A DNA stretch of 64,000 nucleotides. Source: Dermatemys mawii. Taxonomy: Eukaryota > Chordata > Testudines > Dermatemydidae. The stretch covers positions 13,734,456 to 13,798,455 of the forward strand of contig ML677373.1 of NCBI GenBank assembly GCA_007922305.1. Reading direction: 5' to 3'. Below, one piece after another: positions 12,807 to 24,616 of the stretch (position 1 is its first letter; each line of letters opens with the position of its first letter). The notes beneath the pieces were generated by a model. The model had not been told where the DNA came from. It ran no database searches and saw only the letters and a list, made by a program, of their open reading frames with translations. The position numbers were made by a program, and so were the translations under genes.

Positions 12807-13108
12807 GCTTGTCTACACTGCCAGCTGGATAGATGGCCAGTGATTGATCCAGTGGAGGTTGATTTATCGTGTCTAGTATAGATGCAATAAATCGACTATC
12901 GATCACTCTAGCATCGAGCCTGGTACTCCACTTCAATGAGAAGCACAAGGGGAATCGAAGGGAGAACATCTCCTGTCGACACATTGCAGCGAAGACACTG
13001 TGGTAAGTAGATCTAAGTATGTCGACTTCAGCTACTTTATTCACATAGCTGAAACTGCGTAACTTAGATCGATCCCCCCTGCCCTCCCGTAGTGTAAACC
13101 ACCCCTCA
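12807..13108. mobile_element. MITE with GGGCTTGTCTACACT end
   Basis: Begins GGGCTTGTCTACACTGCC and ends with a decayed inverse (gtagtgtaaaccacccc). Non-coding. Related ends are seen near 18503-18775 and 57285. It splits the CR1 copy at 11830-13810. Confidence 0.6.
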
Positions 13109-13317
13109 GTACCTACAAAAGATGAATAGGTCTGATGCTGGGGAGTTCTTTAATTTAGCGGTCAAGGACTTGATGACATCCAATAACTGGAAGCTGAACC
13201 TAGACAAATTGAACTTGGAAATGAGATACAGATTTGTAACAGTGATGATAATCGACTATTGAAACAACCTACTTATTGGAGTGAGGGCTTTAAACCATAA
13301 CTACTCTCCCTCTAAAA

Positions 13318-13701
13318 CAGTGGCTCTCAACCTTTCCAGACTACTGTACCCCTCTCAGGAGTCTGATTTGTCTTGAGCACTCCAAGTTATAACTCATTTA
13401 AAAACTGCTCGCTTACAAAGTCAGACATAAAAATACAAAAGTGTCCCAGCACTATTCCCGAAAGATTGCTGACTTTCTCATTTTTACAATATAATTATAA
13501 AATAAATCAACTGGAATATAACTATTGTACTTACATTTCAGTGTATAGTATATAGAGCGATATAAACAAGTCACGGACTTCGCTAGTGCTTTTTATGTAG
13601 CCTGTCGTAAAACTAGGCAAATATCTAGATGAGTTGATGTGCCCCCTGGAAGGCCTTTGCATGTCATAGTGGGTACATGGACCCCTGGCTGAGAACCACT
13701 G
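13318..13701. mobile_element. hAT-type MITE
   Basis: Left end CAGTGGCTCTCAACCT, right end GGCTGAGAACCACTG: an inverted pair typical of Charlie-like hAT elements. The flanks share only CTCT, so the expected 8-base target duplication has decayed. No coding capacity. Confidence 0.75.
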
Positions 13702-13810
13702 CTCTCATTCAACCAGAAGTGACTTGGCTGGATGCAGGAATCACTGGGTGAAACCCTCTGGCCTGTGGAGGATGAGATGATCTTCAAGGTCCTTTCTGAA
13801 GTCAAAATGT

Positions 13811-15180
13811 ATGCATGGGTAAGATTCTCATCTTACTTACACAGATGTAAATCTGGACTCCACTTTTAAAAGGAGTAAATGTGGAGAACTGGGAAACATC
13901 TGAGTTATTGCAAGGAAAGAATATGTGCAACTCAGTTTCCCCTCTCAACTTTTCTTGTTACCTGCTGGGTACAGAGGGGTTCATTTCTTCCTTGGAAAAG
14001 GACAAACAAAGTAGTGGGAGAGGGGAAGAATCACTAAAAAGGAATGAACAAGAACAAAAATCATTGGGGCAGGGAAGAGATTAATGCAAGTCCCTAGACA
14101 AATCACCAAGTCTGCAGAAGCCCCCAGCTTCTGGGAGGAATTGCACAGACTGGTTTTGACTGGGATCGAGAGTCCCAGAAGAATTGAGGATTGTATAAAG
14201 AGGACAGCCTGATACAGAAGAGGGGGCACATTCATTCTATCCATGAACTGAACTGTGATCAAGAGGGACAGACTCTGCTGAATGGGCTTGGAGGACTTCA
14301 AGACCTACCAAGGTCTCCATGTGGAAAATGGATGACAGACACCTGATAAACTAGACATGCAGATATGCTGCTTTTTGTTCTCAGGATACATTGTCTCTGC
14401 AATGCTTTTGTTCTGAATGGCTCCTTTGCTGTCTGAAGGCTGGCTGGTCACTGGCTAACTCTGCCATTTCCTCTGAGAGAGAAGAGCAGTAAACCCAGAC
14501 TTGCTTATGTGATTCCAGTGAATGGCAGAAGGAATTGCAGTCTAATCCCCAGGTCTGGTGGAAGTAGAATGAAAGTTGATGGCTAGTGGCCTAAGACCTC
14601 TTTGGGGTGCTCTCCAGGAAGCCATGAAGGGGTGAGAGGTACAGTTACAATCACCTCAAGAACATGCTCATTAATACCACCTGCAATATTGTCAGCCCTC
14701 GGGGCTCAAAAACCATGAGCCTGGCTTAACAATCATGGTGTTTCTAACAAGTAATAAGAGGAGGGGTCGTTTGTGTGTGGGGAATTTTCTGCCTCCTTCT
14801 TTGTGACCATTTCAGGTTGGAAATTCAGCCTGAAGCAAACACCCAAATTGTAAATCTCCCCACTGGCTGCTTGAAGAGAACCGCATTGCCACTCTCCTAA
14901 TGCTGGCCTATGGAATCGGGGGAATCGACTGTTCTCCCCATCCCATCTCTACCCCTATCACTGTCCTGCATCCCACCACAGCAACCCCCCACTCCCAACA
15001 ACTCCTTGAGGACCAGGAGTTAAAGCAAGGAGGTCCATGTGCAGCTGCAAATGGTTCACCCATTAGTACTGCAAACCATTAGTTGCAACACCTAAGGGCT
15101 CAGAAATGTATTTGTTTCTTATTATTGAGGATTTGGGAAACCACACCCTCTCCCCAGTTCTTGGAATCTGTTTTTTGAGG
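13811..15180. other. Intergenic stretch without recognised gene
   Basis: I see no exon of the receptor family and no repeat I can name with confidence. Open frames are short and lie on both strands. Confidence 0.35.
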
Positions 15181-15370
15181 TTTCAGAGCAGTAGCCACGT
15201 TAGTCTGCGTCTGTGAAAAGAACAATGTGTACTTGTGGCACCTTAGAGATTAACCAATTTCTTTGGGCAGAAGCTTTCCCTGATGAAGTGGTTCTTAGCC
15301 CATGAAAGCTTATGCCCAAATATTTTTTTTAGTCTCTAAGGTGCCACAAGTACTCCTCGTTCTTTTTCAG
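15181..15370. mobile_element. Penelope-type terminal palindrome
   Basis: The left arm has acttgtggcaccttagagat and the right arm its inverse (ctctaaggtgccacaagt), meeting near aagctttccc and gaaagcttatg. The same phrase opens the Penelope-like element at 16972 and recurs in a decayed form at 48741-48850. This copy is only the hairpin-like terminal part, without coding sequence. Confidence 0.65.
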
Positions 15371-15585
15371 TTTTGAGGATTGGGTGGGGGAGGAGACGAG
15401 TTTATATATATGATACATTTGATAATTTGACTCTGCACAGCTGAATATTTAAAAACCTCACTAAATAGCCATTTCCTGCATCTGACGGAAGTCTTTGTAT
15501 ATTGTCTGTAGATAGATTAGATAGATAATCTGAACATATTGCTAGTACAGGGTGGAAGGCCCTTTTCCAAGTGCAGTCTTCCAGG

Positions 15586-15946
15586 CAGAGGTGAAAGTAA
15601 GCCGGTACACTACAGTGTACTGGTAAGAAAGCTGATACACAGCCAACCGTACCGGCAGGGCCGCTGATGGTGGGGCTGGGGGCAAAAGGGGCAGCTGCCC
15701 CAGGCACCGGTGATTTAAAAGGGCCCAGGGCTTCAGCAGCGATTTAAAGAGTCCGGGGCTTCAGCCACTGTTGCACCAGCGGCTGGAGCCCCAGGCGGCA
15801 CAGGCTGGGCAGCACTGAAGTGCTGGCTGGGGGAGTCTGGCCCAGCACCGCCTCTTCTGGGTGCCCTGAGCCGCCATCCTTCATCTTGCCCAGGACCCCA
15901 TCCGCCCCCACATACCGATAAGTCCATTAAGTTACTTTCACCCCTG
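15586..15946. mobile_element. hAT-type MITE with perfect target duplication
   Basis: Inverted ends CAGAGGTGAAAGTAA and TTACTTTCACCCCTG, flanked by the identical 8-base duplication cttccagg at 15578-15585 and 15947-15954. Eight bases is the hAT signature. GC-rich, non-coding interior. Confidence 0.88.
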
Positions 15947-16189
15947 CTTCCAGGCTCTAGAATACAGCAATAGCCAGAAGGGTCCCTAAGGAAATTGGAG
16001 ATAGGAAAGAATGCTCAGCTTCAAAGAGACAAGGACTGGGATCTGGGGAACAGGTCTCTGCTGCAGAATGTGCTTACAATCATACTAAAGGTCCAGAGAA
16101 AAGACAAGGAAGAAACTTAAGGGAGCAGAATCCCTACTGTGGACATGATTTTCACTGGTGCAGCAGGTCTACACTAGGAGTTTGTATGA

Positions 16190-16440
16190 TGCCAACTCTT
16201 GTGATTGTAATCACAAGTGTCACGATATTTGGTGCTTGTCTTTAAGCACCCAGCTCCTGGAGTCATGTGATTTAAAGCAAAGCTGAGACTCTCTGGTAAA
16301 GAAAAGTATGTTTCTAGTCCTTATGGCTGTGGATAAAAGTTTGAAACCATCACCCAAGTGCCCCCTAAGGTCCTAAATGAGAAGACAAATACGAAGATCC
16401 CCAAATGTGTTATTTTTTTTAAAAAAATCATGTGATTTTT
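16190..16440 (+). repeat. Interspersed repeat (catgatattt..agctcctgga family), copy 1
   Basis: Non-coding block with gtcacgatatttggtgcttg, cacccagctcctggagtcat and a later atggctgtggataaa. The same order of phrases is found at 26840-27020, 36080-36320 and 38605-38760, so this is a dispersed family. I cannot name it. Confidence 0.5.
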
Positions 16441-16694
16441 GAATACGTGCAGTTGTCAGTACTGGGTTTGCACCAGTTCAGCTCTAATCCTTGTAGCTAT
16501 GTCAGCCGTTAAACCAGTGTAGACAAAGTCTTAGCATGGCAGCCAGTAAAACTTCTCAGGAAGCTCAGGGGCCCAGCTTTTCTCTCACTGACAGTGACAT
16601 TTCCTTTAACCATGCTTCTTTTTTTTAAAAAAAGGAAGCAAGCACCAATCACTGGAGAATGCAGGTTGAGCAACTTCTTTCTGCAGTCAAACTG

Positions 16695-16877
16695 CAGCTT
16701 TTTCAAAGGGAAGTGGGAAGGGACAGCTGTCAGATCTAGAAACTTGACACGATAGAACTGGTCAGCAAGTCTTGGAGTTTCGTTTTCAATGCTTACAAAA
16801 TGAAGAGGATCCCTGCGATCTCCTGGAGAACCCAGATTTTCCAGAGGAGAGATTCACCCACCAAGGGAACCAGGACC
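16695..16877 (+). promoter_or_regulatory. Conserved upstream and 5' UTR block of gene B
   Basis: The bases before the ATG (tttcaaagggaagtggg, gatctagaaacttga, agaactggtcag, aaccaggaccATG) recur in the same order ahead of gene C (28935-29105), and the downstream part ahead of gene D (37625-37797). GGAAGTG fits an ETS core; ETS factors such as PU.1 drive myeloid receptor genes, so a myeloid promoter role is inferred. No TATA box is apparent. Confidence 0.45.
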
Positions 16878-19800
16878 ATGAGGATTTTCTCTGTTTTGCT
16901 TTTGATTCTTTTCCCAGGTAAGAAAGACAAGGGTTTTTTTGTGGATCACTAGAAATACAATAAAAACAATGAGGAGTCCTTGTGGCACCTTAGAGACTAA
17001 CAAATTTATCTGGGCATAATCTTTTGTGGGCTACAACGCACTTCATCAGATGGATGGAGTGGAACATAGAGTAGGGAGGTATAAATACACAGCATATGAA
17101 AAGATGGAAGTTGCCTTACCAAGTGGGGGCAGGTACAGGGGGGTCAATGCTAATGAGACAATTCAATTAACTGTAGAATACCAAGGGAGGAAAAATAATT
17201 TTTGAAGTGGTAATGAGGGTGGCCCATTTCAAACAGTTGGCAAGAAGGTGTGAGTAACAGTAGGGGGAAAATTACAAAAACTATTTTCCCCATACTAATG
17301 GCCCAATCCATTCCCAGTCTTTATTCAGGCCTCATTTGATGGTGTCCAGTTTGCAAATTAATTCCAGTTCTGCATTTCTCATTGGAGTCTGTTTTTGAAG
17401 TTTTTTTTGTTGAAGAATTGCCACTTTTACATCTATTATTGAGTGTCCAGGGAGATTGAAGTGTTCTACTGATTTTTGAATGTTATAATTCCTGATGTCA
17501 GATTTGTGTCTGTTTATTCTTTTGCATAGAGACTGTCCAGTTTGGCCAGTATACATGGCATAGGGGCATTGTTGGCACAGGATGGCATATATCACATTGG
17601 TAGATGTGCAGGTGAATGAGCCCCTGATGGTATGGAAGATGTAATTATGTCCTGTGATGGTATCCCTTGAATAGATATGCTGACAGAGTTGGCACTGGGC
17701 TTTATTACAAGGTTTGGCTTCTGGGTTAGTGTTTTTGTTGTGTGATGTGTAGTTGCTGGTGAGTATTTGCTTGAGATTGGGGGCTGTCTGCAAGCAAGGA
17801 CTGGCCTGTGTCTCTCAAAGTCTGTGAGGATGGGAGAGGGAGGATCATCCTTCAGGATAGGTTGTAGATCCTTGATAATACATGGGAGAGGTTTTAGTTG
17901 GGGGCTGTAGGTGATGGCTAGTGGCGTTCTGTTACTCTCTTTGTTGGGCCTATCTTGTAGTACATGACTTATGGGTACCCTTTTGGCTCTATCAGTCTGT
18001 TTCTTCACTTCACCAGGTGGGTATTGTAGTTTTAAGAGTGCTTGAGAGAGATCCTGTAGGTATTTGTCTCTGTCTGAGGGATTGGAGCAGATGCGGTTGT
18101 ATCTTAGAGCTGGGCGATAGACACTGGATCAGGTGATGTGGTCTGAACGAAAGCTGGAGGCATGTAGGTAAGAACAGCAGCCAGTAGGTTTCTGGTATAG
18201 TGGGGTGTTTATGTGACCATCACTTATTAGCACGAGTGTTTAGGAAGTGGGCTTGCAAGTATTGGGCTTGCACAGGATACAAGCTTTGCCAGTTTCACCA
18301 ACAGAGCTTGGAACCACAGCAAGAGCATAGCTGAGACTTTCAACTCACATGGGAGATGGAACTTATAAAGTGGGCAGGGCAGTAAAGATTGCAGCACAGA
18401 ATCTGTGTCTGCGGAGAAAGAACAAATGTATAGATTTTTTAAATCTCATGATTTTTAAGCCAGTCTGATGATTTGGGAGAGAAGGGGGCTGACTCATGAC
18501 TTGTAAGTCTACACTTAAACTGCTACTTTCTCACAGCTGCACGGCTGTAGCACTTCTGTGTGGACATTACCTATGCCAACAGGAGGGGCTCTCCCATTGG
18601 CACAGGTAATCCACCTCCCTAAAGGTGGTATCTAGGTTGACAGAAGAATTCCTCCATCCACCTAGCACTGTCCACACAGGGAGTCAGGTTGGCATAGCTT
18701 CTTCTCTAAGAGAAGATTGTTCATATCTCTGAGTGGCATAGCTATGCTGATGCATGTTCCCAGTGTAGACTAGGCCTGAGGGCTGGAAATATTGAAGATA
18801 TTAACCAACTGGAACAGTTAAGTATTGCAGCTTTTATTCCAAAAGTTCCCATCACACGTACATGAAATGGAAGATCTGCCTCACCATATCTCACACCTGG
18901 TGTAGTCATTTACATCAATGCAAAGTGACTGTCAAACATGATAATCTCAGAATAGCAACATTTTATACTCACTTTGCACTGGTGTAAATGATTACAGGAG
19001 GTGCAGGGCAATGGTGACTTGAGTCCCCATTCTTCATGGTGTCACGGGGGGTGGGGGAGTCCCGTTCCCACACCCCCCACTTCTTGGGATTCACAGTGAT
19101 TCTTAGCCAGCAGATCAGAAGGTTTATTTGAGATGCCAGGCACACAATCCAACTTAGAGCTGTCAGTACAAACAGGCCCCCTTGGCCCGGCCCTTCTGGG
19201 GGGGTGGGGGGGCAGGGAGATGAGACCGCGAATCCAGGCTCCCCATCTGCTTCCCCAGCCAGCGTCTAGCCCCTTTTCAAAAAAGTCCAACGTCTGCCTG
19301 CCCTTTGTTCCCTTGCCAGCCCCAAGGTGTCAACTCCCCTCCCCTTCCATCTCAGGTTACAGCTCCAGGTTTCCAGGTCAGAGTAGCTTAGCCTCAGGAG
19401 TCATGTCCACCCTTCCCCCTACTTGTCACACATGAGTTGTGAGATTCTTTTGTGTGTTTCCCTAGAAAGAAAGGGACTTCAGACTATAGAGATCAGACAG
19501 TTAGGTTCACGCCTCCTGAAAGTTTCAAATGTCCACTATACTATTTCTGAATTAGATGCCATCCCTCAAATAGCCCCCAAAATACATCTCCCCCCATTTT
19601 AAAATAACAATCTAAAAATCGCTGATGTTTTTATGCAAAGTCACATCATCCCTGGTCTCAGACAAAGCCAGGATAATTTCAGCTGAAGAGGAGACTTTGA
19701 TAATGTGCTGACTAAGAGACAGTTAAATAATGGAAAACCTTATTCACTAATAGTTTATGAAAAATAGCCAGAATTTGTAACAAATATTATTCACAAACTA

Positions 19801-22800
19801 TTTGACCAGCTCTGGTGAGGAGCATGTGAAAACAGGATGAGATAATGTAAGCCGCACTGAAACCTTGATAAGGGACATGTAGTGAGGTGAGACTCACCAG
19901 TGTGGTGCTTCCTGCTGGTCATCCTGGGAATTAGCTCAGTTCCAATCCAGAGTACCCTCTGCAGACCAGAATCCTACCTGCTGTAAGACCCCATATCCCT
20001 CCCAGTCTCCAATGCCCCTTTATCTTGGGGTGCTGCCCCCTGGCAGTGCCCCTTTATCTCAGGGTTCTGCCCTGAGCCATAACCCCCCTCCCAGGGGAAC
20101 CCCCAACCCCCTATCCCCACGTTGTCTGAGTGGCTACTGCCAGTCATCATCTAGTCCCCACTCACTGGAGCAAACTGCAGTCTGTAAAGGCCACTCATCA
20201 CAGGCAGGCTTGGAAAATTGGGGGGTCAAATCAACTGCCTCTGCAACCCCACTGCTAGGTCTGGCCTTTAACAAAACCCACAACCTGGGATTTACCAAGC
20301 TGGAGCTCCCCAGCTCCTCTGTCCTGTCCCAGGCAGCCAGGTCCTTCTCCCTCCAAAGCCAGAGAGAGACTGACTTAGCTCCTGACCACCAGCCCTTTTA
20401 TCAGGGTCAATTGTGGCCTGATTGGGGCATAGCTCAGCTGTGGCTGCTTCCCCAATCAGCCTACCCTATTAGCTCCCTAGGGCAGCCTTTTCCCAGGGCT
20501 GATTTAACCCCTTCAGGGCCAGAGCAAGGGACAACCTAGATACAGGACACCATCAAGCATTTGATACTAGTTTTCTAGGCTGTGTTTTGTCTACCTAGTT
20601 GCTAATATGGCCCTTATCATCGAAGTATCTTTCAAGCAACTTTCAAAGGCTGCTTTTGAAAATAAAATAAAATAAATAAATATCTGTAACAAACGTGAAC
20701 CAAACCATACCATTGTAGGGCCTAATCGTAGAAACACTTACACAGGCTTACTTTAAAGAACATGATTAATCCCACTGATTTACTTTAAGCATGAGTGCCA
20801 ATGAAACCAAAAGGAGTTCTCCTGTACTTAAAATGAAGCATGTGGGTAAATATTTGCAGGCTAGAAGGGTGGCACTGTTCTGACCCCATGTCTAGACTAG
20901 CATTGATAGATATTATGTTAGATCAAGCTAGCTAGCTCCATTTAACTAACACCTGCCAAACTGTATTTTAGAAAGTGCTAAACTAGTCAGGTTTATACTG
21001 TGGAGATTATCCCAGCATGTTACACATTGGAACATCCCATTGGAGCAGAAAGGAGATGGGGGAGAACCTCCAAAATATGGACCTGAAACGGAAAACCAAA
21101 ACAAAATGACATTTTAGGTGAAAATGAAAAAAGAAAGTCTCATTTTGAAGAGTCAGTTTGAAATTGAACTCCTCATTTCAATGTTTAATTTCCCCACTCA
21201 GAAAATCCAACTATTGTTTTGAAACAGAATTTTTCCCACAGGAAATGTCCATACTGGTGACTATAGCAGTGGACACCTCCAGGCCCCTGCACTGCAGAGC
21301 GGTGCAAAGGGGCCCTGCGTGTAAATAAGTCTCATTTTGAGCCCCCTTTTATACGTATTTATGAACCTGCTGAGAGCAGAGCAGCCCACACCCTGCCCCT
21401 CCCCCGTCCCATTCACCGGCTCCCATCGGTGTCTCTCCCTGTCTCTGTCTCTCGCAGGCTGCTGGGCAGTGACGGGCCCCGGGGCTGTGAGCGGCCCCCC
21501 GGGCGGGTCGGTGACTGTGCGGTGCCGATACGACTCAGGCTATGAGCGTTCTCCGAAGTTCTGGTGCCAGGAAGAAAGCAGGTGGCGCTGTTCCAACGGG
21601 TTTCACATCGTGGAGACCGATGGGTCGGAGGCCGAGGTGAAGCAGGGCAGAGTCTCCATCCGAGACAATCACACCCTGAGCGCGTTCACTGTGACCGTGG
21701 AGAACCTGACACGGGCAGACGCCGGCACGTACCAGTGCGCAGTAGGGCAGAACTGGTATCTTGATCCCAGGACCGCTGTGGAACTCACCGTCTCCCCAGG
21801 TAAATCCCAGAGGGTGAGCGGGGTTTCTAGACCGGCAGATCCGCTGCAACCCAGGCGGTGACAAACGCCGCAGTCCGCTCTGCTCAGGGCCCAGTCCGGA
21901 GCTGCAGGAGGGAGGGCAGGCGCTGCTCCGGTCTGCTCACCGTCCATCAAACTCCTCCACGGCTCCCTACACCAACAGCGCCAGACAGCGGCTTATCACC
22001 GCCCTACTGAGACCCCCAGGCCCGGCCCCTCGCTCCCCATTGGCTGCAGGAGCCGGAGCGAGGGCGGAGGGGAACCCCAGGCAGGAGTGGGGTGTCTCCC
22101 CGACAGGTGTATGGAGGGGAAGAGGAGGAAAAGAGGTGGGAGAGAAGCAGAGCCCAGGAGTGTAGAAGGCCATGGCAGAACTAGCAGAAGAGTGGGGAGC
22201 TGCCAGACTCCAGACACGTCCCCACCGTAGGGTGACCAGATATCCTGATTTTATAGGGACAGTCCTGATTTTGGGGTCTTTTTCTTATATAGTCTCCTAT
22301 TACCCCCCAACCCCGTCCCGATTTTTCACACTTGCTGTCTGGTCACCCTAGTCCCCCCTGAACTATAGATATCGGTGTCTGATGTATTTTGGGGCAGGGG
22401 GTGAGTGGGGATCGGCGCAATCCACAGCAATTCAGTTTGATGCTGGATTTTTTTTGTTGCTAGCTCTTGACAGATAAAACAGAAACCTGCCCCAGTAACT
22501 GGGATGTAGATCAAGACACTGAAGCCTTCAGGTGCAGCTGGCTCATTTTTTAACTCCCATTCAAATGAAAGTGCTGGGGGCAAAGGAGAGATTTTGATGC
22601 ACAAATAGTTTTCAGTTGGGCTCAGAGTTAGGGTGGTGGAGTCACATGAAAAATCCTTGAGAAGATTCGTTCATTTACTATGCGGGCAGTGTAAGATTTA
22701 TAATGTCCTGAAATATCCCTGCTCTTGATGTGTAACTACTTGCGGGTTGTCAGGGTGCCCACAGGTTAGTAATTCTCTGTCCCTCGCTGACTCTGCTTTC

Positions 22801-24616
22801 TGAAAGGAAGGTTTTTACTCTGAACATTTTCAGTTTTTATTACACATTTATTTTTTCTCGTGTGATTAGATGGAGACAGAGTCGTGTGTTCTTTTGTTTA
22901 AATACCAGAGGGGCGATGTATCGCCAGACTATTAAATTAATGGAGAGAGTGATGCTGGCCCAGCTAACAATGGAGGCTGCAGATACCCGCCTCTTCTAAA
23001 GCACACCTAACAAGTATGTACATTCATGATTTGGCCACGTTAGCCACACAAGTTAGCCAGAAATAGAGGAATGATAACGTGCTTGGTCCTCAGGAGCAAT
23101 CCACCCTACAAAATGCTACAGCTGGCAGCAAACAAAAGCTTGGGCTGTGACATGGGCCAGCATTAAGTGTGAAGGTTCTGGGACAGCAACAGATTCATTA
23201 ATGATCAGACTTACACCAAACATTTCAGGCTGGGTTGATTTGTAGAGTAGACTGGATCTATGTTTTGCTCTACAGCTGATTTTCCCCTAATCCCAACTGC
23301 AAGGACATCACAAGCAACAAAGCAGTCAGATTCGCCTCGTCCAACAAAGACTGAATCCAGTTTCTCCCCTGCTGCACACACCACTCCTGCACGGTGAGTG
23401 CCATTACTCCTGTTCCATGTCGCTCTGGTCACTTCTCCCAATGCCCTAACAAGATCCACCTCTAGAGGCACAAAGAATAGTGACATCACTAGTGATAATG
23501 TGCCACAGAAAAACAAATGTTGCTTTTATCAGCAAGAACCTGGAGGTCCAGTGAGGCTGGATTCCCCTGTAGGAAAATGGCAATTCTAGATGCAGAGTAG
23601 CACTGGACAGGGACTGCCTGGGGCCAGTCACATCAGACTGTATAACAGGATGAATGAATCCTCAAGCAGGTGCTGTGGTTCCCTATAAGGGCAGGGTGCT
23701 GAGGCTCTGTGTGTTGTATCTTCTACAATGAAACTCTCTGCACATCTTCAGCCTGAGAGCAGCCCCGAAATGTTTTACTGGGAGGAATCTGGTCAAATGT
23801 TCAGAGCTTTAGAGTTTCTATTGCGTTTCCACTGCATAGATTGCATCCCATCATCATCTGTTTCCTGCTCCTGGGCTTATTGAAGATGCTCTTCTTCCTA
23901 TGCATAGTCTCTGCTGTGATCTGGATGAGCGTACGCTACAGGAGGAGCCACAGGGATATGGTGCCAGACAGACAAGGTGAGAGCATCTAACATTCCCACT
24001 AGGGGGTGACACACTCCATGGGAATGTTCTCTGTCTTCTCTTGAACACCAAGGGCTCAATTATAGCTTTACAGTGAGCAGAGTAAGGGGCAGTGAGTTGT
24101 TTCATTGCTCCTGGAGCACCCAGGGAGGCAGATCATTACTGCCCAAGTTACAATGTCCCTTCCATTCTTCGACCCCTGCTTCAGGGCTGGAGCAAACCTC
24201 CAGATCTATAACTGATGCAGAGTAGTTCCAGTGGTGAATCGGCTCCGCTATACTGCCAGGTTCATTGTGGAGGTGGAGCCAATGATCCACCCATTCCCCA
24301 ACATTTAGCTTCTACCTGTCTTGGGCTCTGATGTACCTGCATCCTCTCCTGCATAGATACCTAAATCACGCCCCCTTATGCTCCTCCAGTGTACTACCAG
24401 GGCCATGATTTGACCTTAACCTTTACATCGGGCTGTGATAAGTCTGTGTGAACAGGAAGACATCCTCGCTGCTCCATAACCTGATCAGGGATTTGTAGAA
24501 CCAGACTCACCCCATGATGGCTATGAACAAAAAGCCACCAGCATGAAGTGGTTCTCCTTTAGTCACTGGTAGTGTCTGTGGTTTTCATTGCAGCTCATGA
24601 ACTGCCTCTTTGCTAG
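16878..24616 (+). CDS. Gene B: CD300-like activating-type receptor, short tail, membrane lysine
   Basis: Complete gene. Exons: 16878-16917 (leader), 21458-21799 (V-set), 23276-23393 (stalk), 23840-23976 (membrane), 24594-24616 (tail); joined length 660 bp, 219 aa, ending TAG 24614-24616. Leader MRIFSVLLLILFPG is hydrophobic. The V domain (about residues 14-127) has VRCRY, KFWCQ, RCSNG, DNHT and YQCAV. The stalk (about 128-166) is Thr/Ser/Pro rich. The membrane segment (IIICFLLLGLLKMLFFLCIV) carries one lysine, as in activating CD300 proteins, which use it to bind DAP12 or a similar acidic adaptor; pairing is inferred. The tail is about 20 residues without a signalling tyrosine. Genes C and D are its neighbours and paralogues, and the B and C introns remain alignable. 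Introns hold a Penelope element and LTRs. The ATG is fixed by the conserved leader shared with C and D. Confidence 0.9.
16972..18262 (-). pseudogene. Penelope-like element remnant with GIY-YIG endonuclease part
   Basis: Reverse-strand frames at 17793-17332 and 18008-17592 overlap and together hold the C-terminal part of a Penelope-like protein. The first has the GIY-YIG signature (VIYAILCQQC..MYTGQTGQSL) and then RINRHKSDI and FNLPGHS, the endonuclease of this retroelement class. The two frames are shifted relative to each other, so the copy is dead. It starts with cttgtggcaccttagagact and sits in intron 1 of gene B. Comparison with intron 1 of gene C places its borders after ataaaaaca and before ggcttgcacagg. 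Confidence 0.82.
18503..18775. mobile_element. MITE with AGTCTACACT / AGTGTAGACT ends
   Basis: Begins gtaagtctacacttaaact and ends cccagtgtagactaggcct, a decayed inverted pair of the type seen at 12807-13108. Interior is non-coding. Intron 1 of gene B. Confidence 0.5.
19040..19430 (-). mobile_element. Solo LTR, antisense, 391 bp
   Basis: Runs from TGTCACGG to CTTGTCACA, so the ends are TGT..ACA, with flanks catgg and catga as a near-match 5-base target duplication. The reverse strand carries AATAAA (seen here as ggtttatttgag). A second copy of the same LTR is at 60753-61140. No internal genes. Confidence 0.7.
19850..20545 (-). repeat. GC-rich interspersed repeat, probably LTR-derived
   Basis: C-rich block with two short direct copies of tgcccctttatct near 20013 and 20047, and a reverse-strand TATA-like and Pur-rich layout. 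I recognise the style of a turtle LTR, but ends and family are not fixed. The 175-codon frame at 20012-20539 is low-complexity Pro/Ser and is not taken as a gene. Confidence 0.35.
21458..21799 (+). CDS. V-set exon of gene B
   Basis: Acceptor ctctcgcag/g with a CTCTGTCT-type tract; donor ccag/gtaaat. 114 residues from [10 protein letters not shown] to ELTVSP. Cysteines: VRCRY, FWCQ, WRCSN and YQCAV, two disulfides by family rule. Sites NHT and NLT could be N-glycosylated. It is visibly richer in CpG than the V exons of D and E and is most like the V exon of gene F. Confidence 0.94.
22228..22350. mobile_element. Short palindromic MITE (GTGACCAGA family), copy 3
   Basis: Best preserved of the three: left TAGGGTGACCAGATA, right GTCTGGTCACCCTA. 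Intron between V and stalk exons of gene B. Confidence 0.75.

Larger units (their letters stand above)
11830..13810 (+). mobile_element. CR1 LINE relic split by three later insertions
   Basis: CR1 sequence runs 11830-12290 (atctttattaacaatctgga; tctgcagatgacacaaat), 12598-12806 (tactggaatacagtgtccag), 13109-13317 and 13702-13810 (gatgcaggaatcactgggtg). Three insertions interrupt it: a Tigger-like element, a CTTGTCTACAC-type MITE and a hAT MITE. No intact reading frame remains. Confidence 0.7.

Noticed and set aside
20012..20539. 175-codon Pro/Ser-rich frame in intron 1 of gene B
   Set aside because: Low-complexity, inside an LTR-like repeat, with no recognisable domain.
21337..21861. 174-codon open frame across the V exon of gene B
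   Set aside because: Only 21458-21799 is exon; the rest is polypyrimidine tract and intron read through. The ATG at 21337 is not the start.
21535..21950. Reverse-strand frames of 93-109 codons over the V exon of B
   Set aside because: Shadow frames of a GC-rich exon on the other strand, without family motifs or splice context.
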